Shown here piece after piece: positions 20,343-30,994 of a stretch of 64,000 nt of DNA. The notes under the pieces are model-generated. The model did no database searches, was not told the origin of the DNA, and saw only the letters and a program-made list of their open reading frames with translations. A program made the translations under genes and the position numbers. Each line of letters begins with the position of its first letter. The stretch's first letter is position 1. The stretch is from Tupaia tana. Taxonomy: Eukaryota; Chordata; Mammalia; Scandentia; Tupaiidae. Where the stretch lies: the NCBI GenBank assembly GCA_026018925.1, contig JAKSZU010000031.1:11088648-11152647 (forward strand), given 5' to 3'.

Positions 20343-20358
20343 AACACGTCCTATTTTT

Positions 20359-20623
20359 TTTGGGGGGGGGAGAGTTTTTTTCGCTATAGGGCGCGTGCAC
20401 TCGCCAGACAGACAGAGAGAGACATAGAGACAGAAAGCGAGAAATCACCCCCCAGGGGGGATGGCCACGCCGCAATCCCTTCTCCTCCATTCTCCTCTCG
20501 GGACCTTGGGCACGCACGCACACGCGCCCGGCGTGAGTTTTAAGCCACCGGGTCCGAGACGCGAACCGCGGTCGACTACGTGGGAGTCCAGCGACATAGC
20601 CATTACGCTAACTGCTGGTTCCC
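20359..20623 (-). mobile_element. SINE family A, near-consensus copy
   Basis: CpG-rich throughout (GAACCGCGGTCGACTACG, CACACGCGCCCGGCG), with an intact CCCCCC-A-GGGGGG motif and TATAG segment. TSD AACACGTCCTATTTTT (20343-20358) and AACACATCCTATTTTT (20624-20639). One of the youngest insertions here. Confidence 0.96.
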
Positions 20624-20639
20624 AACACATCCTATTTTT

Positions 20640-20992
20640 GAAAGTAACTATGTATGGCTGTAAGTACAACGTACCTGTTATTTGCTCATAAATGTTTATT
20701 TCCATATTTTTTATTGATTCTGATATTTAAAATCACTATGTACATGTATATCACTTTCTGTCTCTAAATGTGGGTGTATATATGCACATATATGTGACCG
20801 AATGAAATAATTCCAAATAGTTCCCTCTTCTGACATTTAGACACTCTGTGGATACATAACATTCCATTACTTTATGTGAACGCAATTGGGAAATAAACCT
20901 GTAGGACACTGATGTAATGATACATGGCGTGAGGATAGATGAAGCATTAAGAAGGGTGACATTCACGAGCCCCTATTTAAAGAAAGAGGGAT
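20640..20992. other. Unique AT-rich sequence
   Basis: No recognised element, though 20800-20900 may be faint old LINE sequence. No coding frame. Confidence 0.35.
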
Positions 20993-21450
20993 GCGGTCAG
21001 CAGGTGGCACGTGTCTAAGGCACTGGACTCCCACCTGGCCGCCTGCAGTTTGAGTCCCAGCACAGGTGGCTTGAAAATCATGCTGGGGTTACTGGTAGAT
21101 GGTGTGGTGGTTAAGGTGCTGGACTCCCACATGGTCGACTGCGGTTTGAGTCCCGCACCTGGTGGCTTGCTTTCTCATTTTCCCCTTCTGTTGCTCTCTG
21201 GTCAAATTAAAAATCATAATAATAACAAATAAAATAAAATGATCCTTTAAAAAAATATATAAGTTCAAAAAAGAAAGTCATGCTGGGTATGTGTGTGTGC
21301 GTGCCCAAACTCCTAAGAGGAGAATGGAGAATGGATTTCAACCTGGGTATCCCTGCTAGGGGGATGATTTCTTACTTTGTTCCTCTCTGTCTCTGTCTTT
21401 TCTCTCTCTCTCTGGTGAGCACACACGCCCTATGGCAAAAAATCTTTAAA
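20993..21450 (+). mobile_element. SINE family A, split by a family B SINE
   Basis: Left piece 20993-21087 (head to CATGCTGGG), right piece 21274-21450 (CATGCTGGGTATGTGTGTG, GAGAATGGAGAATGG, CT stretch, GCCCTATGGC, A-tail). The duplicated CATGCTGGG is the target site of the inserted B copy. Confidence 0.95.
21088..21273 (+). mobile_element. SINE family B inserted in family A
   Basis: Full B copy (GTTACTGGTAGATGGTGTGG, B box GGTTTGAGTCC, GGTCAAATTAAAAATC, ATGATCCTTTAAAAAAA). TSD AAATCATGCTGGG (21075-21087) and AAAGTCATGCTGGG (21274-21287). Confidence 0.96.
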
Positions 21451-21515
21451 AAGAAAGAAAGAAAGAGGATAATGTCAGAGTAACTAATATTGAGTAATAA
21501 AATATACTCAATATT

Positions 21516-21706
21516 GGGACCAGCAGATGGCATGGTGGTTAAGGCACTGGACTCCCACATGGCTGGCTGTGGTTTGAGTCCTGGACCTGGCAACTTTCTC
21601 TCTTCTCTCTTTCTCTGTCTCTTTCTGGTGAGTGCACACATACTGTGGCAAATTTTTAAAAATAATTATGACAAATTAAGTTAAAATGAATCATTCTTTA
21701 AGAAAA
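21516..21706 (+). mobile_element. SINE family B, hybrid tail
   Basis: Head GGGACCAGCAGATGGCATGG, short body, GAGTGCACACATACTGTGGC segment, AT tail ending ATTCTTTAAGAAA. Confidence 0.9.
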
Positions 21707-21819
21707 ACAGTCAACATCTCTTTGAAGAGAATAGTGACATCTTGTGAGTGTCAACATGATGAAGATACCATGTAGGAAATACTGATCAACTTCAATCTTC
21801 AGTTTATAGATATGGTTTA

Positions 21820-21988
21820 AAGAATTATTTACTTGATTTTATTGATGGCTATGATAATTATTTTTATAATTTGAGAAAAGAGAGACAGAGAGAGAGAAAG
21901 CAAGAAAGCAAGATACCAGGTCCGGGACTCCAACCACAGTTGGCTACACGGGAGTCCAACACCTTAACCATCACTCCACTTCCTGGCC
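21820..21988 (-). mobile_element. SINE family B
   Basis: TTTAAAGAATTATTTACTTG tail, ATAATTTGAGAAAAGAGAGAC, GA stretch, head with GGGACTCCAACC, ending CCACTTCCTGGCCCC. Confidence 0.9.
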
Positions 21989-22380
21989 CCTAGGGGGGTG
22001 ATGTCTTTCAAGATTCCTTCCTAATCCTCTTGAAGACAAATTCTGAAGTGTCCCTGATATAAGTGTTTTGCTCTCACAAAAAAATAAATGATAGTTTCTT
22101 GATCTTTTCATTTTCCTTCTCTTGGAAATTGGGTTTGGACAGCTTTGCTCTGAGAGCAGTAGGTTTGCACAGGCGTGGAGTGAGGGATACCGACACCCTA
22201 GAAGTCGCTTGGAGAAGTGGGACTTGCTCCATTGTGTCTGTACCCCAGCAGGGGCCCCCAGGTTCATCTGCCCTGACAGCTCTCTGCCTGTTCATACACT
22301 GTTCTAAGGTACAACACTGCGTGCTGACCAGAAAATGGCACTTCAATGTCGTAGTCATAAACCCATTCCTCTCTCTTTTC
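21989..22380. other. Unique sequence
   Basis: No repeat recognised apart from the (CTTT)n run at 22384-22412 that leads into the next SINE. Short open frames only. Confidence 0.4.
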
Positions 22381-22531
22381 CCCTTTCTTTCTTTCTTTCT
22401 TTCTTTCTTTTTTTTTTTTTTTCTTGAGAGGTTTTTGCTATAGGACATGTGTGCTCACCAGAAAGACAGAGAGAGAGACAGAGACAGAAAGTGAGAAATC
22501 ATCTCCGGGGGGAATGGCCACGCCGCAATCC
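22381..22531 (-). mobile_element. SINE family A 3' half (left arm of inverted chimera)
   Basis: (CTTT)n and T-tail, GCTATAGGACATGTGTGC, GA stretch and CCACGCCGCAATCC, where the minus-strand copy stops in mid-body. Confidence 0.88.
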
Positions 22532-22633
22532 ACACCGACCACTTGTATGTGCATGCTCCAAATCCTAAAAGCGGCTAGAGATGGAGGAGAAGGGATTTCA
22601 GGGAAACCATCCTGCATAGGGGGAGCTTTCTCA

Positions 22634-22671
<38 letters not shown>

Positions 22672-22705
22672 ATGGGGATTCAGGCAAAAGTTATTTTTAA
22701 AAATG
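22532..22705 (+). mobile_element. SINE family A 3' half (right arm of inverted chimera)
   Basis: Picks up in the plus orientation in the same region of the body (TGTGCATGCTCCAAATCC, GATGGAGGAGAAGGGATT), then a (TC)n run 22634-22664 and a short tail. No head on either arm. Confidence 0.85.
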
Positions 22706-23264
22706 CAAAAGAAACATACATATGGAAAGCCAAGATACATCTATTTCTATTTCGTATTTTTTCTTTAAGTGAAGCATTACTGTTGACTTCTATGAATTGT
22801 GTCCTTTATAGCGACGCTCTGTGCACACCGTCATTACAATAATGCCTTCAATACCTTTCCTAATTTCCAAATCTGCGTTTATTTTTGAAAGCGCTCTGAG
22901 GTTGTCACGATCCTTTTCTGCACAGAACATCAGTTGGATTCTATTTGCCGGTGGTTACACACGTTCTCATCAGTTAGTTGTTTTGGGCGTTGCAGTTGTA
23001 GCGTTTTAAATCAACGCTTTGTTAGTCTCCTAAGAAGTAAGCGGAACTGGGTCAGATGGTGATCAGAGGTAAAACCCTCAGCTCTGTGAGGTTGACCCAC
23101 AGGGAAGGTTCCAGGTCGCACGCAGAGGCCTCTCTGAGTAAGCTCGGCACACATACGCCCACCATCCAAGTTGGGTAAGGCTGGGGGTGGATCATGGCAT
23201 GAGGACCCTCCTGTTCAGGGTTTTCTGTCTCCTATTCATGGATGGAATAAACTTGTTTCTTTTT
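22706..23264. other. Unique sequence with a short 7SL-like motif
   Basis: Mostly unique. 23165-23215 (GGTAAGGCTGGGGGTGG, ATCATGGCATGAGGACCC) aligns with 59440-59490 and, more loosely, with the start of 7SL/Alu-type SINEs. Otherwise nothing recognised. Confidence 0.4.
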
Positions 23265-23442
23265 CTTCTTTAAATACTTATTCATTTCATTTTATTTATT
23301 ATTTAAAATGTACTGTAGGGCATGTGTACTAACCAGAGAGAGAGAGGGAAAGTGAGAAAGCAAGCTGTCAGGTTCGGGACCCTAACCACAGTCGACCACG
23401 TGGGAGTCCAACGCCTTAACCACCATGCCACCTGCTGGCCCC
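23265..23442 (-). mobile_element. SINE family B, hybrid tail
   Basis: AT tail, TGTAGGGCATGTGTACTAACC segment, GA stretch, head with GTCGACCACGTGGGAG, ending CCTGCTGGCCCC. Flanks share ATAAACTT. Confidence 0.92.
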
Positions 23443-24361
23443 ATAAATAAACTTCTAAAACATGGAGTTATTTTTTTTTTCTTTTCTAAACTAGTTTAAA
23501 TATCAGAGAAGAAATCTTGTTTTTGAAAGGAGAAAGGAAAAAAAAAAAAACAACAACTATGAAACCATCTGGAACTATTCTCTTTGAGGAGGAGAATGTT
23601 TGAGTCAGGGAACCCAGTTGGGTTGCTTTGGGATTATATAATGACTATTTTTTGAATTGCTAGTCCTTCCGGGAAGAAAATATGTAGGCCCAGAGAGTCA
23701 TTTCTTTCATCTAAGTTTTCATATGCATTTACATGAGGGGATCAAACTCTTCCTTCTTGAGGCTTTAATCTCCTTCCATAGCCAGAACGTCCTCCGATTA
23801 TTTCTGATTTTATGCATGTTGGCTTTCCTCCTTATTATTTGATGACTATCACGTTAAACAGTTTTTCTGTTATATTTTTCTTTACTGAAGAACCAACGCT
23901 AAGAATTGGCAGTCACTCTCGTTCTCACTGATCTTCTTGATTTATAATCTTTATTCATTTCTCTCTAAGTCCTGCTGTGGTTATGCTTTTTTTTTTATTT
24001 TAATCATTGTTGATGTTCTTGGGGTGTTGCTTGGAAAAAATGCAACTTTCGCTGGAATGCATCATCCCGTATCTCCCCCATCCAGGAGGATTAACTGCAT
24101 AGAATACTTCTTGGCGCAAAATAACTATTATACGTAGGTTACTTGATACCATTCTTTATGATCCAAACACTCTTGGCCACAACAGTCTGAAATGTTACTA
24201 TTTAAAATGTCATGCCCGCTTAGGCCAGAATATACGGAGAGTATATCCAAAATGAGTGTGAGGATATAGCACAGATTTTGGCCAGCACATAGGAGTGCAA
24301 TTCAAAAAAAAAAAAAAAAAAAAGAGGTCAGTTATTTATTTTATGAAAGTGAGAGAGAGAG
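23443..24361. other. SINE-free unique block
   Basis: About 920 bp, AT-rich, with A- and T-runs at 23470-23480, 23539-23550 and 24302-24321. No recognised element. The A20 run just before 24322 suggests the 3' end of an unrecognised retroposed sequence. Confidence 0.35.
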
Positions 24362-24955
24362 CAGTGGTCTCCAACTTCTTTCTTGTTGTGGAGGTTTTGG
24401 CCTTAGAGCACGTGTGCTTGCTGGAGAGAGAGAGAGACAGAGACAGTGAGAGAGAAAGTGAGAAATCACTCCCTCATGGTGGATGGCCACACTCCAATCC
24501 CTTCTCCTCCATTCTCCTCCTAGGATCTTGGGCATACAAGCACATACGCCCAGCACGAGTTTCAAGCCCTGGGTCTGGGACTAAACTGGTTGACCATGTG
24601 GGAGTCCAGCGATGTAACTGCTACACCATCTGTTGACCCCAGTCTCCAACTTTTTTGGTAACAACGACTGGTTTTGTGGAAGAGAATTTGTCCACAGACG
24701 GGGCAGGGTGGTTTCAGGATGGTTAAAATGTGTTGTATTTATCATATACTTTGTTTCCACTATTATTGCATTGCAATCTATAATGAAGTCATTATATCAA
24801 CAACTCACCATGATCCAGTATTTGCAGCCACTCCCCAATGCTAGCATCAATGCCCCAGCTCCATCCCAGATCATCACGCATTAGATTCTCATAAACAGCA
24901 TGCAACCTAGATCCCGAACTTGAGGTTAGCGGTAGGGTTCTCATTCCTGTGAGAA
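24362..24955 (+). mobile_element. hAT-Charlie-like DNA transposon relic, split by a SINE
   Basis: Opens with CAGTGGTCTCCAACTT (hAT-type terminal repeat). After the SINE it continues CTGGTTTTGTGGAAGAGAAT, TTGTCCACAGACGGG, ATCACGCATTAGATTCTCAT, GCAACCTAGATCCCGAAC. These match the MER1/Charlie group as I remember it. The right terminal repeat is not seen. No transposase frame remains. Confidence 0.72.
24378..24641 (-). mobile_element. SINE family A inside the hAT relic
   Basis: GCCTTAGAGCACGTGTGC, GA stretch, body, head ending CCATCTGTTGACCCC. TSD GTCTCCAACTT (24367-24377 and 24642-24652) duplicates part of the transposon end. Confidence 0.94.
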
Positions 24956-25076
24956 TAAATTTAGAAGGGCCACATTAGGTGCCAGCTTTACATTATGATA
25001 ATTCTAGGTAACATGTAAAGAATGACATGTGTGAGGTTCAATAATAACTTAACCCAGTTTAAGAAATGGAATTCCT

Positions 25077-25330
25077 GGAACCAGCACATGGCATAGCAAT
25101 TATGTCGCTGGACTCCCACATGGCTGTCTGCAGTTCAAATCCTGGACCCGGCAGCTTGAAACTCACAGTGGGCACATAGGTGTTCGTGCCCAAGATCTGG
25201 AGAGAATGGAGGGACTGTAGTATGGTCATCCCCCTGGAGGTGGGGGGAGCTGTGTTTCTTGCTTTCTGTCTCTCCGGTGAGTTCTCCTGCCCTATAGCAA
25301 AAAAAAATTCTCTCAACAAACAAACACAAA
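25077..25330 (+). mobile_element. SINE family A
   Basis: Head GGAACCAGCACATGGCATAG, B box AGTTCAAATCC, shortened body (GAGAGAATGGAGGGACTG), CCCTATAGCAAAAA and A-rich tail. Flanks GAATTCCTG/AGATTCCTG. Confidence 0.91.
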
Positions 25331-25552
25331 AGAAGATTCCTGTAGAATAAACACAAGTTATCCAAACCAAGCACAATTCCTCCTAGTTTACACAAATTGT
25401 TTCTTTTAGAATTGTTTCATCAAATAAACCACATAAGCACAAAATAACTTATGTTCAGATTCAAAGCTCATTTGAAGTAAACCTGGCTGTTTGTAAGTTT
25501 CTTAAGTCAATTTTAATGTCCACAAATAATTATATGTAATACTGTAGTTTTA

Positions 25553-25820
25553 CTTTTTTATTTGATTTTTCAATTTTTGTCATAGTACATGTGTACTTGC
25601 CAGAGAGAGAGAAAGACAGAGAGAGATAAAAAGTGAGAAATCACCCCACAGAGGGACTGGCCACACTGCAGTCCCTTCTCCTTCATTCTCCTTTCTGGAT
25701 TTTGGGCACACATGCACGTGTACGCAGAGGGATTTTCAGGCCACCGGGTCCAGGACTCGAACCACAGAGTCCCATGTGGGAATGGAATGCTTAACCACCA
25801 TGCTGCCTTGCTGCCCGCCT
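25553..25820 (-). mobile_element. SINE family A
   Basis: T-rich tail, TTGTCATAGTACATGTGTAC, GA stretch, body, B box complement GGACTCGAACC intact, head ending TGCCTTGCTGCCCG. Confidence 0.9.
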
Positions 25821-26491
25821 ATGGTTTCCTTCTAACTCAACAAGGATCATTGTGTGGTATCCTCCATTGGAGTGCAGGCTAGACCACCATAACCACGTAG
25901 TGAAGTAAGAAAGGCAGGGCATTTGTGCCTAAACCCTCTGCTGTTCTGAGGAGACAGAGCCTTATCTACGGCTGAGGGCTTCCAACACTCCCAGGGGTGC
26001 AGGGGTTGCCCAGATCAGTGGAAGCGGAGGTGGGCATGGGGATAATAGACTGTTCTGTCTCTCACATCATCACCTTACAGCTTGATCTCCTCTGTCTTCT
26101 TTCTGACAAAACTACTAACAAGTAGAAAGAGGCTTAGACTGTCAACGTAGAAAAAAAGAATATTAGAAAAAGAATAGCTTGTCAGGACGTGACTGAATTT
26201 TTAAACAGTGAGGAAATAAAACCCCATTATGACCACTGTTCTTTAGTCTTTGTTTTAAAGAAAATGATCCCTATATTATCTTGCAGAGAAACTCTGAATC
26301 AACTTTGCAGAGGTCTTACTGGTTAGAACAGAGAAAGAAAGAGAGAGACAGAGTCACACACTCCAAATCATGATTAATCGTCGCAGAAAAGCCAGCCCCT
26401 GCTATATGCTCGAAGACTATTCATTTATTACCAAATGGGTAATTCACAAGGGTTATTCAAAGAGCGAGTGGCACTGCATCCCCAGTAATTA
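25821..26491. other. SINE-free unique block
   Basis: About 670 bp with no assigned repeat. 25860-26110 has moderate GC and could be a decayed LTR, but I could not align it to one. Confidence 0.35.
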
Positions 26492-26668
26492 TTTTCTCTT
26501 TAATAATTTTTAAATTTTGTTTTATTTAGGATTATTATTTTTTTTAATTTGACAAGAGAGAAAGAAAGAAGGAAAGTGAGAAAGTAAGCTAACAGGTGCA
26601 GGACTTGAACTGCAGTTGGCCATGTGGGAGTCCAGCGTCTTAACCACTAGACCACCTGCCAGCCCAGC
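26492..26668 (-). mobile_element. SINE family B
   Basis: AT tail (TAATAATTTTTAAATTTTG), AATTTGACAAGAGAGAAAG, head ending CCACCTGCCAGCCC. The B box complement has become GGACTTGAACT. Confidence 0.91.
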
Positions 26669-26909
26669 AGTAGCACATGGGAAAGAACAAAAGAAGAGAA
26701 ACTTCTAAACCCAACATAACATGGGCTCTCAGTCCAATCCAACCCAATGGGTCCTCCAGGAGAAACATGGCACCTCGCTTTCTCCCTGTCTTTCAGTGAT
26801 GCTCAGATGGTGCCATGAAGCTCCCAGGAGGATACTATTTTGCACCCCAAAACATTTCACCCCAGCCTTTCTCCACCTTGGATAACTTCCTGTCTTCATG
26901 ATTAACATC

Positions 26910-26913
<4 letters not shown>

Positions 26914-26948
<35 letters not shown>

Positions 26949-27195
26949 TTTTGGAGAGGTTTTTGCTATAGGGCATGTGCGCTCGTCAGAGAGAAATAGA
27001 GACAGAAAGCGAGAAATCACCCCCCGGGGGGATGGCCACGCCGCAATCCCTTCTCCTCCATTCTCCTCTCGGGATCTTGGGCACACACACACACGCACAT
27101 GCCTGGCATGAGTTTAAGCCGCCGGGTCCGGGACTCAAACCACGGTTGACTACATGGGAGTCCAGCGACATAGCCATTACGCCAACTGCTGCTCC
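26914..27195 (-). mobile_element. SINE family A with (TTTA)n tail and long TSD
   Basis: The tail is a (TTTA)10 microsatellite (26911-26952), followed by a near-consensus copy (GGGATGGCCACGCCGC, GGGTCCGGGACTC). Flanks CCTGTCTTCATGATTAAC and CCTGTCTTCATTATTAAT extend to 25 bp (26889-26913, 27196-27220) with three mismatches. Confidence 0.95.
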
Positions 27196-27404
27196 CCTGT
27201 CTTCATTATTAATACCTTATATTTGAAGACTATAGCCTGGATTGTTCTTCACCCCCACCCCCATTCATATCATCCAACGATGAATTTCTCCTTTGGCCTG
27301 GCTCTTGTGATATTTGTGTTGTACTCTACTTCTTTGACTTATTTTTTTTTTCTGGACTTATTTGATGATACTCTTTTTTTTTTTTTAAATAAAATTAAAA
27401 TTAT

Positions 27405-27552
27405 AGGGCCGGCAGGTGCTGTGGTCCTTGAGGTGCTCCCACACGGCCGATTGTGGTCGAGTCCCGGAGCGGGTGGATTGCTTTTTCCTTTCTCTATCTC
27501 TTTCTGGACAAATTAAAGAATAATAATCAATAAAATGAAATTTTTTTAAAAA
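27405..27552 (+). mobile_element. SINE family B, short head
   Basis: GGGCCGGCAGGTGCTGTGG, then a deletion that removes the GGACT segment; B box GTGGTCGAGTCC, CT stretch, GGACAAATTAAAGAATAA tail. Confidence 0.88.
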
Positions 27553-27563
27553 AGAATTATTTG

Positions 27564-27813
27564 GGGGCTGATAGTTGGTATGGTGCTTAATGACACTGAC
27601 CTCCCATGTGGCCAATCACAGTTCGAGTCCTGGACCCGATGGCTTAAACTCGTGTCCAAGATCCCGGGAGGAGAATGGAGGAGAAGGGATTGCGGTGTGG
27701 CCATGACCCCTGGGGACTGATTTCTCACTTTCTGTCTCTCTGTCTCTCTCTGTCTGTCTGGCAAGTGCACACTCCCTCTAGCAAAAACCTTTCCAAAAAA
27801 AAAAAAAAAAAAG
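27564..27813 (+). mobile_element. SINE family A
   Basis: Head GGGGGCTGATAGTTGGTATGG, B box AGTTCGAGTCC. The CpG-rich segment of the body is largely deleted (CTCGTGTCCAAGATCCC), the rest is intact, with an A18 tail at 27796-27813. Confidence 0.92.
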
Positions 27814-27967
27814 ATGTATTTATTTATTAATTTATTTAATTTTATTTTTTAAATTTGACTGAGAGAGAAAGAGAAAGTGAGGAAGCAAGCTGCCAGGTTT
27901 GGGACTCAAGCCACAATTGGTCGTATGCGAGTCAAGCACCTTAACCACTATGCCTCCTGTCAGTCTG
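27814..27967 (-). mobile_element. SINE family B
   Basis: Abuts the A-tail of the previous copy. ATTTATTTATTAATTT tail, AATTTGACTGAGAGAG, head decayed (GGACTCAAGCC), ending CTCCTGTCAGTC. Confidence 0.88.
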
Positions 27968-28155
27968 AAAATAAAAAATTCTTTAAAAAAAATTATTAAA
28001 CTAAAAAGATAAATAAATTTTTTAGAAACTCAAAAAAAAAATTTTTTTCCTAGCACGATATAAGAATGTTAAGTTCTCTTGAAAATGATGTCCATGGTAA
28101 TAACCTTGGTTTGATTGTCATGTACGGCATTCGTACTTTGAAACATCATATTGTG

Positions 28156-28413
28156 GAGCAGCAGGTGGCATGGTGGCTAAGGTGCTGGACTCCCACCTGG
28201 CCAACTGCGGTTCTAGTACTGGACCTGGCAGCTTGAAAACTACACAGAGCACATGTGTGCATGCCCAAAATCTCAGGAGGAGAATGGAGGAGAAGGGAGT
28301 GTTGAGTAGTCATCCCCCCTGGGGGGTGATTTGTCACTTTCCTTCAGTCTCTCTCTTTCTCTTTCTGGCATTTGCCCTGTGGCCAAACCTTAAAACAAAA
28401 CAAAACCAAAAAG
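28156..28413 (+). mobile_element. SINE family A
   Basis: AGCAGCAGGTGGCATGGTGG, B box GGTTCTAGTAC, body GGAGAATGGAGGAGAAGG, CCCCCCTGGGGGG motif intact, TTGCCCTGTGGCC, AC-rich tail. Flanks CATATTGTG/CATAGTGTG. Confidence 0.92.
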
Positions 28414-28422
28414 CCATAGTGT

Positions 28423-29503
28423 GCTACAGAGATGCACAATGAGTAAATGTGAGTAAGAAATCATAAAAAAAAAAGTAACTGTGAGTTCCAGTTCTATTTA
28501 CCTCTTTCTAGTCCGAAAATATTTGACTAGTTATATCCTGATCTGAGACCGCATTTCCTTCTCTATAAATCGAGCTAATAAGGCTTATCCTCCTCTCCAT
28601 TTTTTTTTCCACAAATATAATGAAACGAGAAAAATGCATGGGGAAGCTCTATGTAAATGCCACAGCATTATAAAGATGAAAGGTGGTGTTATTACAAATA
28701 TCTTTATGCTTTATCTAAAAGCTCAAATAAAATAGTCATTTAAAAAAAACATTCCTACAAAGGGCAGTTCTTTTCTGCTTGGAATAAATGCTACTACTGA
28801 AATACCTCTGATTTTTATTTTTTTTTCTTAGTGAGAATAGAGTACATTGTCTCCAGTCTTTGGGCCTGTGGCTTAAATAGAAAAATTTAAATGGACTTTT
28901 GTGTAAACGAGCCTTCTCTGAAATGACCTGCCATTCAGCAGGGCTTTGCCCATGATGCAACTGTAGACCCGAACGTGGACATAATACGTTCTTGTAGAAC
29001 TTAGCGATACGTAGGGGCAGGTAGGTCTACACCTTGCCCGGGAAGCTTTAACCAAGCGCGAAGAAATAATAACTTGATCCTCTCTTGGGGATTCCCCAAT
29101 GTGAAGTCATTTGATGCAACACGATTTTGCCTTTTTTTTTTCCTCACCCCTCTCAACGAGTGATTCATTCTCCATTAGGATTTGAGGTCCTGCTCTTCAT
29201 ACACGCAATTACGGGAAATGTGGGAACGTCTCCTCCCCCATCCTCGTCAGTTAGGATGGGATCACAGTCTATAGAGTGTTTTTTCTTTATTTCTCTCATA
29301 TCTGCCAGCAGGACCTGCAGTCTGTAAACCGCCACCCTTGTCACCCTTGCCACCTTGTCTTTCTTGGGCATTGGTACCTGTACCCAGCATGCTCTGGGAA
29401 GAGCGGAGATGTGCACCCAGGCCCTTTGTTGCATGGGTCCAGGTGCATTCCCTGACACCATGACTTGATCCCATCATCATCCTTTTAAGAAATATCCAAG
29501 AGG
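28423..29503. other. SINE-free unique block, about 1.08 kb
   Basis: Longest SINE-free stretch of the first 35 kb apart from the 9.3 kb block. 28890-29130 contains complex, CpG-bearing sequence (CGAACGTGGACATAATACG, TAGCGATACGTAGGGG) unlike decayed repeat. 29165-29461 has a minus-strand open frame of 98 codons that I do not recognise. Confidence 0.4.
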
Positions 29504-29690
29504 AGCCAGCAGGTGGCATGGTGGTGAAGGTGCTGGACTCCCACATGGCCAACTGCAGTTCAAGTCCTGGACCTATTGGCTTGCTTTCTCACTTTCTCTC
29601 TCTGGTCTCTCTCTGGTCAAAGTAGAATAATAATAATAATGATGATAAATAAAATTAAATAGATCATTTTTTAATAAAAGAGAGAGAGAT
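29504..29690 (+). mobile_element. SINE family B
   Basis: GAGCCAGCAGGTGGCATGG, B box AGTTCAAGTCC, CT stretch, GGTCAAAGTAGAATAATAA tail, TAATAAAAGAGAGAG end. Confidence 0.92.
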
Positions 29691-29968
29691 TGTTAGTTTC
29701 CATCTGGGTAATGTCCTTTTGTAGCCGTTTTCTACGTGTCCGCTTCACCGCCATCTGGCATCATCTGTTGTATTTTGTGTAGGGTGTTCTCGGGGCCTTC
29801 AGAGCTTGTTTGAGCCACACCCGTATCTTGAACTGACGTGACTCTTAAGTCTCCAAGGATAACCCTCATTCCCTTCGGGGAGGGAGTCAGGGAATGAATG
29901 CTCTGGCATCTTAGTGTTCGCATGAACAACTCTTAAAAGACAATTGCATAGTCCTTACAAAGTAGCAA

Positions 29969-30142
29969 AAAGGGGATTAGAAGGTGGCATGAGGGCTGAG
30001 ACACTGGACTCCCACATGGCCAACCACGGTTCAAATCCCAGACCTGGTGGGTTGCTTTGTCACTCTCTCTCTCGCTCTGTGTCTCTCTCTAGTCAAATAT
30101 AGTACTCATAAATAAATCATTCTTTGAAAATGAAAAAAAGAA
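29969..30142 (+). mobile_element. SINE family B
   Basis: AGGGGATTAGAAGGTGGCATG, B box GGTTCAAATCC, CT stretch, AGTCAAATATAGTACTC tail. Flanks share AAAGTAG. Confidence 0.9.
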
Positions 30143-30149
30143 AGTAGTG

Positions 30150-30316
30150 GGAAAAAGCCTGATCCCACATGGCCCACTTGGGTGCGAATCTCAACTCTTG
30201 GTAGGTGTGCATGCCCAAGATCCCAACAGGCACAAAGAACGGAGGAGAAAGATCAGGGCATGAACATGACCCGTTGGGCGACGTGCTCTCTCTGTCTCTG
30301 TCTCTGTCTCATAGAC
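30150..30316 (+). mobile_element. SINE family A, decayed
   Basis: Head remnant TGATCCCACATGGCCCAC, then GTGCATGCCCAAGATCCC, ACGGAGGAGAAAGATC and a CTGTCTCTGTCTC stretch. 5' end and tail are lost. Confidence 0.65.
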
Positions 30317-30873
30317 TGATGGGAGACTTCATCCATTGAGCTGTTTTCCCAATCCTTCTTCACGCCATCTCCCTGACCCTGGGTGCTGGTCCGACTAGGT
30401 TTCCTCAACATCTTGTGACCACTACATTCACTTCAGGGTACTGGCTGACAGCGGGGACCATTCCAGACCTATTGCATTCCTCCCACAAGAAGAACACAAG
30501 ACTCGGGACTCTAAACGCTAAACACACTCTGCTAACTTTTACTGTAACCTTCTAGCCGTGTGTGTCTAAGCCAGAGCCCAGTCCTGGGGAGAGGGAGTCT
30601 GCACTGATGGGTAGTTGAATTATGAGTGCTTTGTTCCGAACAAATAGAACCTGAATATGGACTCAAGGACTCAAAACCTTCTCTGTCCAGTCACCAACAG
30701 AACACCCTTCCCCAACGTAAGGACACGCCTGTCTTCTCCTGCTGGAGAAGGCGTGTTCTTGGGAATCAGTAAATATTTGGGCAAGCCCTCTAGGATTTGG
30801 AGTTTCCATAGAATATGTGCACATATGCCTTCTGATGAGGAAATTAAAAAGAAATAAGAAGGAAAAAAAGAGG
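30317..30873. other. Unique sequence
   Basis: Moderate GC, nothing recognised, with short frames on both strands near 30657-30905. Confidence 0.4.
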
Positions 30874-30954
30874 GGGCTGGCAGGTGGCATGGTAGTTAAG
30901 GGCACTGAACTCCCACATGGCTAACTATGGTTCAGGTCCTGGACCTGGTGGCTT

Positions 30955-30994
<40 letters not shown>

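Noticed and set aside
25860-26110. Decayed MaLR LTR
   Set aside because: A few words looked similar, but I could not keep a collinear match over any useful length.
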